Source of the DNA: Paenibacillus turpanensis
GTDB lineage: Bacteria; Bacillota; Bacilli; Paenibacillales; YIM-B00363
DNA length: 64,000 nucleotides
Assembly (NCBI RefSeq): GCF_011421635.1
Contig: NZ_WTLI01000026.1
Span: 1-64,000 of the forward strand
Direction of reading: 5' to 3'
The notes below the pieces were generated by a model. That model was not told the origin of the DNA. It searched no databases and saw only the letters and a program-made list of their open reading frames with translations. The translations under genes and the position numbers were made by a program. This document shows, in pieces, positions 26,889 through 36,464 of the stretch (positions are counted from its first letter, which is position 1; each line of letters begins with the position of its first letter).

Positions 26889-27835
26889 TGAATGAGCTGA
26901 TAACGTTTGGTGAATCGATGGCACTGATGATGCCGACTACGACCAAAGGCATCGAGTACAGTCCGCAGATGAGTGTTTCTTTCGGCGGTGCGGAGAGCAA
27001 TGTCGCGATCGGGCTTGCCCGACTCGGCCACAAGGTTGGATGGTTCGGCCGTCTCGGTCAAGATCCGCTGGGCTCTCTCATCGTGAAGCGTATTCGCGGT
27101 GAAGGTGTCGATGTATCTCGTGCAGAGCTGACACCGGAAGCGCCGACAGGCTTAATGTTCCGCGAGCAGGTTGCGGGCAAATCGTCGGTTTATTATTACC
27201 GCAAGGGTTCGGCGGCCAGCAAGATGCAGCCTTCCCATCTTGACGAGCAGTACATTGCTTCTGCAAAGTATTTGCACGTTACAGGGATCACGGCTGCCCT
27301 GAGCGACAGCTCCTTGGAAACGCTGAAGGCTGCGGTTGCTATGGCGAAACGCAATGGCGTAAAGGTATGCTTTGACCCGAACCTGCGCTTAAAGCTGTGG
27401 ACGGCGGAGCAGGCTCGTCCTGTTCTTCTGGATCTGGCTCGTCAGGCGGATATTTTCTTGCCGGGGCTGGACGAGCTGAAGATTTTGTTCGAGACAAGCT
27501 CGGATGACGAGGCATTGAAGCAGGTGGAGGGGCTTGGCGACGGCATCAAGGTTGTGAAAGGCGGCAACAATGCAACGCTGCTTTATGAAAACGGTGCGTG
27601 GACGGAAATTCCATACGTTAAAGTAGAGCATGTTGTAGATACCGTTGGCGCTGGGGATGCATTCTGCTCGGGCTTTTATTCCGGTCTGATTCGCGGGTAT
27701 TCGCTGACGGAATCGGTTCGCCTTGGAAACGTCATGGGAGCGATGATTATCCAAACCGAAGGGGATTGGGAAGGCGCTCCAACCTGGCAGCAGGTGCAGA
27801 ACGTGCTGGAAGGCAAAGCGCACGTCGAACGGTAA
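26888..27835 (+). CDS. kdgK: 2-dehydro-3-deoxygluconokinase
   Basis: PfkB-family sugar kinase phosphorylating 2-keto-3-deoxygluconate to KDPG. The N-terminal ITFGESMALM, GGAESNVAIGLARLG, the monovalent-ion/ATP region FDPNLRLKLW and the C-terminal DTVGAGDAFCSGF with the catalytic Asp are present. It has 315 residues. It is translationally coupled to kduD through TAATG; a terminator-like hairpin begins at its stop codon. Confidence 0.94.
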   Translation: MNELITFGESMALMMPTTTKGIEYSPQMSVSFGGAESNVAIGLARLGHKVGWFGRLGQDPLGSLIVKRIRGEGVDVSRAELTPEAPTGLMFREQVAGKSSVYYYRKGSAASKMQPSHLDEQYIASAKYLHVTGITAALSDSSLETLKAAVAMAKRNGVKVCFDPNLRLKLWTAEQARPVLLDLARQADIFLPGLDELKILFETSSDDEALKQVEGLGDGIKVVKGGNNATLLYENGAWTEIPYVKVEHVVDTVGAGDAFCSGFYSGLIRGYSLTESVRLGNVMGAMIIQTEGDWEGAPTWQQVQNVLEGKAHVER

Positions 27836-27862
27836 AAGAGATGCGTCATGCGTCTCTTTTTT
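27835..27862 (+). terminator. Terminator between kdgK and kdgA
   Basis: The 11-bp stem AAAGAGATGCG/TGCGTCTCTTT has a TCA loop and is followed by a T run. It starts immediately after the kdgK stop, so kdgA may receive only read-through or its own promoter. Confidence 0.75.
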
Positions 27863-27953
27863 CGTACCTGTGCAAGCAGTATAAGATGTTATGGTGTACG
27901 ATGTAACGAGCTGCAGTCATGTTCTCTTACTACAAAGGATGGAGTGGATCCAT

Positions 27954-28622
27954 ATGCTGAAAAAAGTTAAAATCTTGAACTACTTAACGGAAGAAGGCGT
28001 CGTTGCGGTACTTCGCGGAGAGAGCCCGGAAGAGGTTGTTGAGATGGCCGAGCAGGCTATTGCCGGCGGGATCAAAGTCATCGAAATTACGATGACGGTA
28101 CCGTTTGCGCTTCGGGCGATTGAGCAGCTTGCGGCGAAATACAGCATTGACGCAAAAGATCCTGCGAAAAATGCGCTGATCGGTGTGGGCACCGTACTTG
28201 ACCCGGAAACAGCACGCGCTGCAATTTTGAGCGGTTCTGAGTTTGTGGTCGGCCCTGCATTGAACCCGGCGACGGTAACGCTTTGCCACCGGTACAGTGT
28301 GCCTGTGCTGCCAGGAGTGATGACGATTGCGGAAATTCAGAACGCACTGGAGCTTGGCGTGGATATCGTGAAGCTGTTCCCGGGCAACCTGTTCTCGCCA
28401 TCCGTAATTAAAGCGATCAAAGGTCCTTTGCCGCAGGCAAATGTTATGCCGACCGGCGGCGTATCGCTGGATAATCTGGCTGAGTGGATTAAAAATGGCG
28501 CAGTAGCGGTAGGGATCGGCTCCGATTTGACGAGCGAAGCAGTGAAAACGAGAGATTTCAGCCACATTGCGAAGAAAGCGGAGCAGTATGTTGCCGCTTA
28601 TCGTGCTGCAAAGCAGAAGTAA
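27954..28622 (+). CDS. kdgA: KHG/KDPG aldolase
   Basis: Class I aldolase splitting KDPG to pyruvate and glyceraldehyde-3-phosphate, completing the pathway begun by KduD and KdgK. The catalytic Glu44 is in KVIEITMTVP and the Schiff-base Lys140 in DIVKLFPGN. The phosphate site is VMPTGGVS with GIGSDL. It has 222 residues. The ATG at 27954 follows AAAGGATGGAG; an upstream in-frame GTG-type start at 27891 is not supported by homology. Confidence 0.93.
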   Translation: MLKKVKILNYLTEEGVVAVLRGESPEEVVEMAEQAIAGGIKVIEITMTVPFALRAIEQLAAKYSIDAKDPAKNALIGVGTVLDPETARAAILSGSEFVVGPALNPATVTLCHRYSVPVLPGVMTIAEIQNALELGVDIVKLFPGNLFSPSVIKAIKGPLPQANVMPTGGVSLDNLAEWIKNGAVAVGIGSDLTSEAVKTRDFSHIAKKAEQYVAAYRAAKQK

Positions 28623-28655
28623 TATCGTTCGTAGACTTTTGTATAAAAAGAAAGT

Positions 28656-28718
28656 ACGAGCCCGTTGGCTCGTCCAAGCCTGTTGAGAAGCTTCTATTCT
28701 TCAATAGGCTTTTTTTTG
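28656..28718 (+). terminator. Double hairpin terminator after kdgA
   Basis: The first hairpin is ACGAGCC-CGTT-GGCTCGT (28656-28673). The second is AAGCCTGTTGAGAA paired with TTCTTCAATAGGCTT (28676-28711, one bulge) and is followed by eight T. Confidence 0.88.
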
Positions 28719-28828
28719 CGCGAAAAAGCTCTTCATAAAAACATTACAATAAGTGCTGCAACAAAGAAGCGGCTCCGGCGTAGGTATAAGCAATTTAGCT
28801 TTAAGCGACTACAGGGGAGAGGTTTCAA

Positions 28829-29881
28829 TTGAAACATATTTCGTCTAAAGTAAAAGCGGAGAAATTATTGGGGAAAGAAATAAAGAAGATCGATATTGCT
28901 GGGGCCGCCGTCTGTGTAGAGAGCGGAAACGGTTCGTTTTCATGGAGCGGGTCGGCAGGAAATTTAACCAAGGATCGCCCGTTCTTTATTGCAAGTGTAA
29001 CGAAGCTGTACACTACGGCCGCTGTACTTATACTTCAAGAGAAGGGGCTTTTGCAGCTGGAGGACCCTGTAAGCAGACATATCGATTCAGCGGTATTGGA
29101 TGGTATTCATCGTTTTCACGGGAAGGACTACACCCATGCTATAACGGTTAGGCAACTGATGGCTCATACATCGGGCTTGCCGGATTATTTTCAACAAAGG
29201 GGCAGTGATGGGAAAAGCCTGCAAAGCAAGCTGTTAGCGGGACACGATCAAGATTGGACGTTTGAGCAGGTAATGGACTGGACGAGAGGGATGAAGCCGC
29301 ATTTTGTGCCGGGGCAAACAGGCAAGGCCCGATATTCCGATAGCAATTTTCAACTGCTGGGCCGAATTATCGAAAATAGAATGGAGCAGAGGCTGAGCGA
29401 TGCGTTTCGAGCTATGATTTTTGATCCGCTAGGATTACAAAATACATTTCTATACGAAGATTCGAAAGATCAGCGGCCGGCACCTTTATATTATAAAAAG
29501 AAGCCTTTGCAGATTCCATTGGCCATGTCTTCCTTCGGACCGGATGGGGGAATTGTTTCAACGGCAGGGGAGATGATGGTATTTTTGCGGGCATTTTTTG
29601 AAGGCAGATTGTTCTCGAAAGAACGGCTTCCGGAGCTCTATGCATGGAATAAAATCTTTTTCCCGTTGGAATATGGAGTTGGTCTTGCTAGGTTTAAGCT
29701 GCCAAGATTATTTACTCCGTTAAAAGAAATGCCCGAGCTGCTTGGTCATTCGGGGCTATCGGGAGCGTTTGTTTATTATTGTCCCGCGAAGGACCTATAT
29801 ATGGCGGGTACGCTGAATGAAACCGCTCATCCGAGTATGCCTTATCGCTTGATGGTAAAGCTGCTGCATGCTTTGCCATAG
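28829..29881 (+). CDS. Serine hydrolase, class C beta-lactamase-like
   Basis: Penicillin-binding-protein fold. The SxxK motif is SVTK in FFIASVTKLYTT, YSDSN supplies the Tyr-x-Asn motif, and HSGLSG takes the KTG position near the C-terminus. The 350 residues have no signal peptide or TM segment, so the enzyme is probably cytosolic; substrates of such proteins (D-amino peptides, esters) vary. The start is a TTG at 28829, six bases after AGGGGAGAGG; the palindrome GTTTCAATTGAAAC (28822-28835) covers this start codon. Confidence 0.87.
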   Translation: MKHISSKVKAEKLLGKEIKKIDIAGAAVCVESGNGSFSWSGSAGNLTKDRPFFIASVTKLYTTAAVLILQEKGLLQLEDPVSRHIDSAVLDGIHRFHGKDYTHAITVRQLMAHTSGLPDYFQQRGSDGKSLQSKLLAGHDQDWTFEQVMDWTRGMKPHFVPGQTGKARYSDSNFQLLGRIIENRMEQRLSDAFRAMIFDPLGLQNTFLYEDSKDQRPAPLYYKKKPLQIPLAMSSFGPDGGIVSTAGEMMVFLRAFFEGRLFSKERLPELYAWNKIFFPLEYGVGLARFKLPRLFTPLKEMPELLGHSGLSGAFVYYCPAKDLYMAGTLNETAHPSMPYRLMVKLLHALP

Positions 29882-29925
29882 AAAAAAAACGCCCAGCGTC
29901 CGACTTAGCGGATCAGCTGGGCGTT
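29882..29925 (-). terminator. Terminator of gltB
   Basis: The 10-bp stem AACGCCCAGC/GCTGGGCGTT (29888-29897, 29916-29925) has an A run to its left that reads as T8 on the minus strand. It probably also helps stop the convergent serine-hydrolase transcript. Confidence 0.85.
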
Positions 29926-29940
29926 CTGTTTATACGAAGA

Positions 29941-32900
29941 CTACTCGGTAGCTACGGATTGATCAGCCTGCATACCCACTGGGGATACACGGACGAAGTT
30001 AGCTTCAAGGTTGTTCATCAGCTCGTCGACCTTCTCTGCTGCTTTAGTTTGGCCTGCTTTTGCAAGCTCTTCACGGTAAATGCCAAGCAACTCGGTTAAG
30101 TCTTTACGGCTTTGTGGTCCTAGCGGAGCAACGTTAACCTTCGCGCCTTTTGCGATACGACGCTCGATTGCATCTTCCGTCAGACCCATTTCCGGCTGGA
30201 TACGCTGGTACACAACGCCGCCAGTCATACCTGCGCAGATCCATGGACCCGGATCGCCCATAACAACGGCACGGCCGTTTGTCATGTACTCGAACGCAAA
30301 GCCCTTCAGGTTCGCGCGGGACGCGATGGAACCAAGCTCGTCGCGGATCGGAGTGGTCACTTCGCCGCCGAAGATTACGTCAGCGCCGGAGAGACGGATA
30401 CATGCACGGGAGTCGGCATTGCCTTGAACGATGAACGTTCCTTTTTGTGCGCCGTAAGCGAACGACTTACCGACAGAACCGTTAATATACTCTTTATGCT
30501 TGCTAGGCGCCTTCAGGATCGCCACTTTACCGCCGTACGACATTTTGCCGACGCCGTCTTCTGCACCGCCGTGTACCGTAATTTCTACACCGCGAGCATT
30601 AAATGCGCCAAGGCCGTTACCCGGTACGGAACCGTCTGTCAGGTTGAGCGATACCTTCGGCAGCTTGTCGTAGCTTCCGTCGAAACGGTCGCGTACGCGG
30701 TTGCTGGAGTAGCGGGAACCGATAATGCGAGTTTCCGCCATAACCTTCGACCAAGTGCGGTCAACCGGAGCTTCGAACGTAAGCGAACTCGGGTAGTAGC
30801 TTTCCGAACCGGCTGCGACTGCAAGCGCGTTTTCTGCTGCCGCTGCAGCTTCCGCTTGAGCGCGTGCCGCAGGGGAAAGGAACTGGATCGGAGCCGGACG
30901 AAGCAGGGCGGACAAATCGATTTTTTCCAGGTGATTTGTCTGAACCAGCAGGTCGGAACGGCCTACGAGATCCTGAGCGTTCTTAAAGCCGAGCTGTGCC
31001 ACGATATCGCGAACTTCTTCGCCGATGGATCCGAATAGGCGAACAAGCGATTCAACAGCGATGTCGTATACGCGAGGAACGAAACGGCGCAGGCCTTTTT
31101 CTTCAGCTTCCTCAAGCGAGTCAATTTGCGTTGCGATACCAACGTGGCAAGTATCCAAGTGACAGCCGCGGCAAGTCGTACAGCCGATCGCTTGCATTGC
31201 GATTGAACCGAAGCCAACGCGGTTTGCGCCGAGCATGATCATTTTTACAACGTCTGCACCGGACTTCATACCGCCGTCGGACCAGATTTCCACCAGGTGG
31301 CGAAGACCTGCTTCGATCAGCGCTACGTGCGCCAGCTTGGTGCCGATTTCCGTCGGGAGGCCTACGTGCTGCAGGGAGTGAATCCGCGCAGCGCCTGTGC
31401 CGCCGTCGAAGCCGGACAGTGTGATCACGTCAGCGCCGGCTTTGGCAACGCCGACTGCGATCGTACCGATTCCCGGAACAACCGGAACTTTAACGATAAC
31501 CTTAGCTTTATGGTTGGAGGCTTCCTTCAGCTCGCTGATGATCTGAGCAAGGTCCTCGATCGAGTAAATGTCATGGTTGTTGGACGGCGAAATCAGGTCG
31601 GAGCCGATGGTCGCATTACGTGCTGCAGCGATTTTCGACGTAACCTTGGAGCCTGGCAGGTGACCGCCTTCGCCCGGCTTCGCGCCTTGACCGATTTTGA
31701 TTTCTAAGAATGCGACTGCGTTCGCAAGCTCAACGTTAACGCCGAAACGTCCGGATGCAACCTGCGCACCGCGAGTACGCTTGTAACGGCCGAGCATATC
31801 TTTAATCTCGCCGCCTTCGCCGTTCATCGTTACCATGTTCAGACGCTCGCCGGCTTCCGCATAAGCGCGGAACGCGGTTTCGTTCTGCGAGCCGAAGGAC
31901 ATGGACGAGATCAGCATCGGCAGGTTGTGATCGCCGATCGAAATATCGACTTCGCTGCGGTCAAGCGCTTTACGGCCTTCTTCGTAAGACTTGTCGAAGT
32001 TGAAGCCAGCCACGTGACGGATCGAAATCGGGTTTTTCTGCTCTTCTTCACGAAGCTTATTCATGTAATCCTCGTAAGGAGCAGTTCCTGCCGCAGCTTC
32101 GTTCATCGCTTTCCACATACGCTGGAAGAAGTGGAAGTTACGAGCTGCTTTTGCTTTCGGATTCTCAACGTCCTGGTAACGCGCTTCTGCCTCTGCCTCA
32201 AGCTGAGCAAAGCCGGTTCCGGCTGTTTCGCTTCCGAGGTAGTTTACGATATCGAGCACTTCCGTCACTTCCGGCTTTAAGCCGATCGAAGAGAAGAAGC
32301 GTGTATAACCGCGAAGCTCATGCGTACCGATCGTGGAGATCGCCTTCTCCATCCCTTTGGAAAGGGCAGTGTATACTTTACGCGCTGCAGCAGCGCCTTC
32401 CTTGCTAGCTGCGGTTGCGAACAATACATAAGGCGAAATCGCGTCTGCGCCAAGACCAACAGCAACAATCATGTCATGCAGATTGCGAACTGCGGCGGAG
32501 CGAAGAACGATGCTGGTTTGACGGCGAAGGTTGTCGCCGAGTTCAAGCTTTACAGCTTTCAATGCAATGTCTACTTTGGAAACCGCAAGATGCGGGTCCA
32601 GCCACAGACGATCGTTGCGGTGCGCGCCTTCGTCGTCGAGCACAAGAATCGAAGCGCCGCCTTGAACTGCGGAGATCGCATCTTGAGCAAGCTGCTCCAA
32701 AGCTGCTGTCAACGCTGTGCCGCGTGCGTAAGTGATCGAAAGCACGGCAACGGATTTCTCATTCTGTGCACGGAACATCGAAAGAAGCTGCTCCAAGGAC
32801 AATTGTCCAATCTCCTCGTAGCTGCCAACTCCGTTGGAGCCTTCAAGAAGCATTGGGGACGGAAGCTCCAGACGGAAGCTCTTGTCCGCCGCACCGTAAA

Positions 32901-34491
32901 TCGAAGGACGGGCACCGATGACAACACGTGTCGAGAAGTGCTCGGTTTCGCGGTCGCGGTCGATCGCCGGGTTCGTTACGACAGCAACGCTTTCCTTGAT
33001 GAAATCTGGGATGTTTTGACGCTCCCAGTTAATCGCAGCAAGCGGACCGTCATGGCCGAGCGAGCGGATCGGCTCAGCGCCGGTTTGGGACATCGTTTCG
33101 ATCATTTGGATGCCTTCACGGTCCCAGCCGTTTACGCTGTATAGGGTATCTGTAATTTCAACGTCTGCATTCGGCTCAACCTCAGCAGGAACGTCGATTG
33201 CATATTTTAAATGCTTGTTCAGGCCGGACAAGGATACACGCTTTGCTGCGCGATCAAGTACGAGGTTCTGCAGCTCTTCGTACGGGATAACCTGAATATG
33301 CTCGTTCGGTGTAAGAACGACACCGATTTTCTCGCCCGGAGCGATCGGCTTCGGATCGGCAACCATTTCGCCTACGGTGATAACGCCTTGCTCGGAGGAG
33401 AAGTACAGCGAAGTTTCGCTTTCTACCATCCAGAGCGGACGAAGACCAAGTGCGTCAACGGAGAATACGCACTCGTTGCCGTAACGGGAAACGATAGCTG
33501 CCGGACCTTGGGCATAATGGCCCCAAATTTGGCGATAATAAACATAAAGGTCTTGAAGCTCAGGCTTCAAGTGCTTCATCTCGTTGTAGATCGGCGGGAA
33601 CACGAGTTCCATCGCTTCAAACATCGAGAAACCGAAACGGTGAATGAACGTCTCGATCGTACGGTTCATATCCTGGGAGTCGGAACCGCCGTCTACGAGC
33701 GGTACGCCAACCATTTCCGCTTCGTAACGAAGCTTCTTAATCGTATTGATTTCTCCGTTATGACCGAGCAAAGAGAACGGTTGTACACGGAAGAAATTAG
33801 ATAATGTGTTCGTCGAGTAACGGTTGTGACCGATCGTTACTTGAGCAGCGAACAACGGATCGCGTGTGTCATGGAAGTACTTTGGCAAAATGCTTGCCGA
33901 TCCCATCACTTTGTAAGCAGCCGCTGTGTTGCTGAGCGTTGCTACGTGAACGGTGAACTTGTCTTCGATGGCGATGTGCAGCTCGTAAAGATGGTCTGCA
34001 ACAACGACTTCTTGCTTCTCGCAAAGTGCGGCAACCTGCCAGAACACAGGCTCGTCGTTCTTACCGTTCGGTCCAAGAACGGAGCTGTCGACCTGATCCT
34101 CAAGTTCCAGCAAAATGCGTACGCCCGCATCCGCGAACATCTTGCGGATCTCCGCCTGCATTTCGAATGCGGAAATTTCAAGCTTGCGCGGAACAAAAAT
34201 GTGCGCAATAGAGAAACGAGGATCCTGGGCCAGCTCGCTGTCCAGACCCGCCTCAAGAAGGCGTTTCGCCCAGAGCGCTCTCGGGATATCGGTTAAAATA
34301 CCGCAGCCGTCGCCCTCGCCGTCGATAAAACCGGAACGGTGCTCCATTTTAACGAGTGCTTCGATCGTTTTTTGTACGTTATCCGGTGAAGGGACGCCGT
34401 TTTTCTCGATGATACAAATAACGCCGCAGCTGTCGTGCTCGATTTCGAGCAGGTTTTGAAATTGACCCTCATTGATCATAGCTCTGTTCAT
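29941..34491 (-). CDS. gltB: Glutamate synthase, large subunit
   Basis: Makes glutamate from glutamine and 2-oxoglutarate. A short leader precedes the N-terminal glutaminase nucleophile Cys22 (EHDSCGVICI), with HNGEINT downstream. A central domain follows, then the FMN synthase domain with GGTGAARIHSLQHVG and the [3Fe-4S] cysteines in CTTCRGCHLDTC. The GXGXG structural domain closes the protein. It has 1516 residues. No gltD small subunit lies next to it. The ATG at 34491 is 29 bases from AGGAGGT, but a hairpin lies between them; the ATG at 34479 is an alternative. Confidence 0.94.
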   Translation of the reverse strand: MNRAMINEGQFQNLLEIEHDSCGVICIIEKNGVPSPDNVQKTIEALVKMEHRSGFIDGEGDGCGILTDIPRALWAKRLLEAGLDSELAQDPRFSIAHIFVPRKLEISAFEMQAEIRKMFADAGVRILLELEDQVDSSVLGPNGKNDEPVFWQVAALCEKQEVVVADHLYELHIAIEDKFTVHVATLSNTAAAYKVMGSASILPKYFHDTRDPLFAAQVTIGHNRYSTNTLSNFFRVQPFSLLGHNGEINTIKKLRYEAEMVGVPLVDGGSDSQDMNRTIETFIHRFGFSMFEAMELVFPPIYNEMKHLKPELQDLYVYYRQIWGHYAQGPAAIVSRYGNECVFSVDALGLRPLWMVESETSLYFSSEQGVITVGEMVADPKPIAPGEKIGVVLTPNEHIQVIPYEELQNLVLDRAAKRVSLSGLNKHLKYAIDVPAEVEPNADVEITDTLYSVNGWDREGIQMIETMSQTGAEPIRSLGHDGPLAAINWERQNIPDFIKESVAVVTNPAIDRDRETEHFSTRVVIGARPSIYGAADKSFRLELPSPMLLEGSNGVGSYEEIGQLSLEQLLSMFRAQNEKSVAVLSITYARGTALTAALEQLAQDAISAVQGGASILVLDDEGAHRNDRLWLDPHLAVSKVDIALKAVKLELGDNLRRQTSIVLRSAAVRNLHDMIVAVGLGADAISPYVLFATAASKEGAAAARKVYTALSKGMEKAISTIGTHELRGYTRFFSSIGLKPEVTEVLDIVNYLGSETAGTGFAQLEAEAEARYQDVENPKAKAARNFHFFQRMWKAMNEAAAGTAPYEDYMNKLREEEQKNPISIRHVAGFNFDKSYEEGRKALDRSEVDISIGDHNLPMLISSMSFGSQNETAFRAYAEAGERLNMVTMNGEGGEIKDMLGRYKRTRGAQVASGRFGVNVELANAVAFLEIKIGQGAKPGEGGHLPGSKVTSKIAAARNATIGSDLISPSNNHDIYSIEDLAQIISELKEASNHKAKVIVKVPVVPGIGTIAVGVAKAGADVITLSGFDGGTGAARIHSLQHVGLPTEIGTKLAHVALIEAGLRHLVEIWSDGGMKSGADVVKMIMLGANRVGFGSIAMQAIGCTTCRGCHLDTCHVGIATQIDSLEEAEEKGLRRFVPRVYDIAVESLVRLFGSIGEEVRDIVAQLGFKNAQDLVGRSDLLVQTNHLEKIDLSALLRPAPIQFLSPAARAQAEAAAAAENALAVAAGSESYYPSSLTFEAPVDRTWSKVMAETRIIGSRYSSNRVRDRFDGSYDKLPKVSLNLTDGSVPGNGLGAFNARGVEITVHGGAEDGVGKMSYGGKVAILKAPSKHKEYINGSVGKSFAYGAQKGTFIVQGNADSRACIRLSGADVIFGGEVTTPIRDELGSIASRANLKGFAFEYMTNGRAVVMGDPGPWICAGMTGGVVYQRIQPEMGLTEDAIERRIAKGAKVNVAPLGPQSRKDLTELLGIYREELAKAGQTKAAEKVDELMNNLEANFVRVSPVGMQADQSVATE

Positions 34492-34499
34492 TAGTCTTT

Positions 34500-34527
34500 G
34501 GTCAGAAGAAACTGACCCTCACCTCCT
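34500..34527 (-). promoter_or_regulatory. Hairpin between ribosome site and start of gltB
   Basis: On the minus strand AGGAGGT (34521-34527) is followed by the stem GGTCAG-TTTCTT-CTGACC (34500-34517) and then the ATG at 34491. Folding out the 18-nt hairpin shortens the distance from 29 to about 11 nt, a usable spacing. The fold is inferred from the sequence. Confidence 0.45.
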
Positions 34528-34901
34528 GATTAGAATGGTGCAAAGAAATATTAACCTTTTGTAAATTAGCAATTATTCACGTTATATGAATAAAAATGCA
34601 GGATTCCGTATGCAACAAAGCGGCGGCAGTCACGTCGGGGTATAAATTGACGATTGCGAATCACCGGGACGGGGAATAAAAAGGCACTGCGGATAAGTAC
34701 TGCCAATATCGGGTGAAATCTATAAATTTCCTTGCCCTGATTGGTGCTGGCCGCACCTTTTTAGAAAATAGGTAAAGTAGTTATAGGATAACACGAATCT
34801 TCACCGTGTACAATAGTCTATTCGGGAAATACAAAATGTAAGCGTTTTTCTACATGCATAATCGTGAATATATGGGCATTCAACCTGTCCGCTTATACAA
34901 A
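34528..34901. other. Intergenic region between gltB and hemL, no gene seen
   Basis: About 370 bp, AT-rich near gltB, without a supported ORF. It holds an ATTCA/TGAAT inverted repeat near 34580 that may belong to the gltB promoter region, and a small T-tailed hairpin on the plus strand (GGTGC/GCACC at 34743-34757, T5). I cannot assign a regulator. Confidence 0.5.
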
Positions 34902-34927
34902 AAAGACGAACGTTTTCGCTCGTCTTT
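34902..34927 (-). terminator. Terminator of hemL
   Basis: The stem AAAGACGA/TCGTCTTT encloses ACGTTTTCGC. On the minus strand it ends in a T7 run. It lies about 50 bp past the hemL stop. Confidence 0.88.
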
Positions 34928-34976
34928 GGATAAATGTACGGAATATTTTAGTTAACTATGTTACGGATTTTTGAAG

Positions 34977-36320
34977 CTACCCTAGCTTTTGGAACGCTTC
35001 GTCAGCAGCTTGGATTGTACGTTGGATGTCATCCTCGGTATGCGCGGTGGTCAAGAACCACGCTTCGTATTTGGACGGCGCTAAGCAAATCCCGCGGTCT
35101 AGCATTTCTTTGAAAAAGCGTCCGAACCGCACGCCGTCGGTGTCCTGTGCTTCATCGTAATCGCGTACCGGATGATCGCAGAAATGCGTGGAAAACGCGC
35201 CGCGTATTTGATTGATCGTAAGCGGAATTCCGTGCTTACGGGCGCTTTCCGCTAGCCCTGCCGTGAGGCGCGAGGCGAGGGCGTCCATGCGGTCGTGCAC
35301 GCCGGGGGCCTGCAGCGCCTCGAGGCAGGCGATGCCCGCCGCCATTGAGAGCGGATTGCCGGCCATCGTGCCCGCTTGATAAGCGGGGCCGAGCGGCGCG
35401 ACCTGCTCCATGACCTCGCGGCGTCCGCCATAGGCGCCGATCGGCAGGCCGCCGCCGATGATTTTGCCGAGCGCGGTCAGGTCCGGCTCGATCGCGGCGA
35501 GATCTGGCGACAGGCCGGGGAACGTCTGCGCCGCGCCGTAATGGAAGCGGAAGGCGCTGATGACCTCGTCATAGATGACGAGGGAGCCGTTCGCCCGCGC
35601 GAGGCGGCAGAGGTCCTCGAGGAAGCCGGACTTCGGCATGACCATGCCGAAGTTGCCGACGATCGGCTCGACCATCACGGCCGCGACCTCGGCGCCCCAG
35701 CGGCTCAGCGCCTCTTCCAGCGCCGGGATGTCGTTGAACGGCACCGTGATGACCTCTTGGGCGATGGTCGGCGGTACGCCTGCGCTGTCCGGTGTGCCCA
35801 GGGTCGACGGGCCGGAGCCTGCGGCGACCAGCACGAGGTCGGAGTGGCCGTGGTAGCACCCGGCGAACTTGATGATTTTGGTGCGGCCCGTGTAGGCGCG
35901 GGCGACGCGGATTGTCGTCATGACGGCCTCGGTGCCGGAGTTGACGAAGCGCACTTTATGCAGCGAAGGGATGGCATCCTTAATCATTTTGGCAAAATGA
36001 ATTTCAAGTTCTGTAGGAGTGCCGTACAGCGTGCCGTTTGCGGCGGTGCGCTGGATCGCTTCGGTGACATGCGGGTGGGCATGTCCGAGGATAATCGGGC
36101 CGTAGGCAGCCAGGTAGTCGATGTATTGGTTGCCGTCCTCGTCCCAAAAATATGCGCCCTGCGCGCGTTTCATGAATACCGGGGCGCCACCGCCAACGGC
36201 CTTGAAGGACCGCGAAGGGCTGTTCACGCCGCCGACAATGTGCTGCAGCGCTTCATTATATAGTTGTTCCGAGCGGGGGCGGTTAGCCGCCGGCAGGGAA
36301 TTTGTTTCGTTTGCGTCCAT
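34977..36320 (-). CDS. hemL: Glutamate-1-semialdehyde 2,1-aminomutase
   Basis: PLP enzyme forming 5-aminolevulinate for haem, sirohaem and cobalamin; it therefore feeds the corrin operon in this window. Motifs are [56 protein letters not shown] and the PLP lysine in [16 protein letters not shown]. It has 447 residues from the ATG 36320 (after GAGAGGAA). An upstream in-frame extension to 36548 is low-complexity and is rejected. Other hem genes are not adjacent, so this may be a stand-alone or second copy. The middle of the gene is clearly GC-richer than its neighbours. Confidence 0.95.
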   Translation of the reverse strand: MDANETNSLPAANRPRSEQLYNEALQHIVGGVNSPSRSFKAVGGGAPVFMKRAQGAYFWDEDGNQYIDYLAAYGPIILGHAHPHVTEAIQRTAANGTLYGTPTELEIHFAKMIKDAIPSLHKVRFVNSGTEAVMTTIRVARAYTGRTKIIKFAGCYHGHSDLVLVAAGSGPSTLGTPDSAGVPPTIAQEVITVPFNDIPALEEALSRWGAEVAAVMVEPIVGNFGMVMPKSGFLEDLCRLARANGSLVIYDEVISAFRFHYGAAQTFPGLSPDLAAIEPDLTALGKIIGGGLPIGAYGGRREVMEQVAPLGPAYQAGTMAGNPLSMAAGIACLEALQAPGVHDRMDALASRLTAGLAESARKHGIPLTINQIRGAFSTHFCDHPVRDYDEAQDTDGVRFGRFFKEMLDRGICLAPSKYEAWFLTTAHTEDDIQRTIQAADEAFQKLG

Positions 36321-36414
36321 GGCAGTTCCTCTCTTCCGTGGTACATATATGGTGTGTTGCTTGTTGCTATAATATAATAGAAAGAAAACATTTTCCATAC
36401 GTGTCGTGAAGCCC

Positions 36415-36464
36415 ACGCCGTCCATTTCGGTATTTGCCGGAAGGGGCGGTGTTTTTTGTTTTTT
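36415..36464 (+). terminator. Orphan intrinsic terminator on the plus strand
   Basis: The 9-bp stem ACGCCGTCC/GGGCGGTGT (36415-36423, 36444-36452) has an inner TTC-GG/CC-GGAA extension. It is followed by T6, G and T6. No annotated plus-strand gene ends here. Confidence 0.7.

Noticed and set aside
30424..34296. Several 100-270-codon frames antisense to gltB
   Set aside because: All are shadows of the glutamate synthase codons, with Arg/Cys-rich products and no consistent ribosome sites.
35376..36263. 295-codon frame antisense to hemL
   Set aside because: Arises from the GC-rich third positions of hemL; Asp/Arg/Gly-rich and without motifs.
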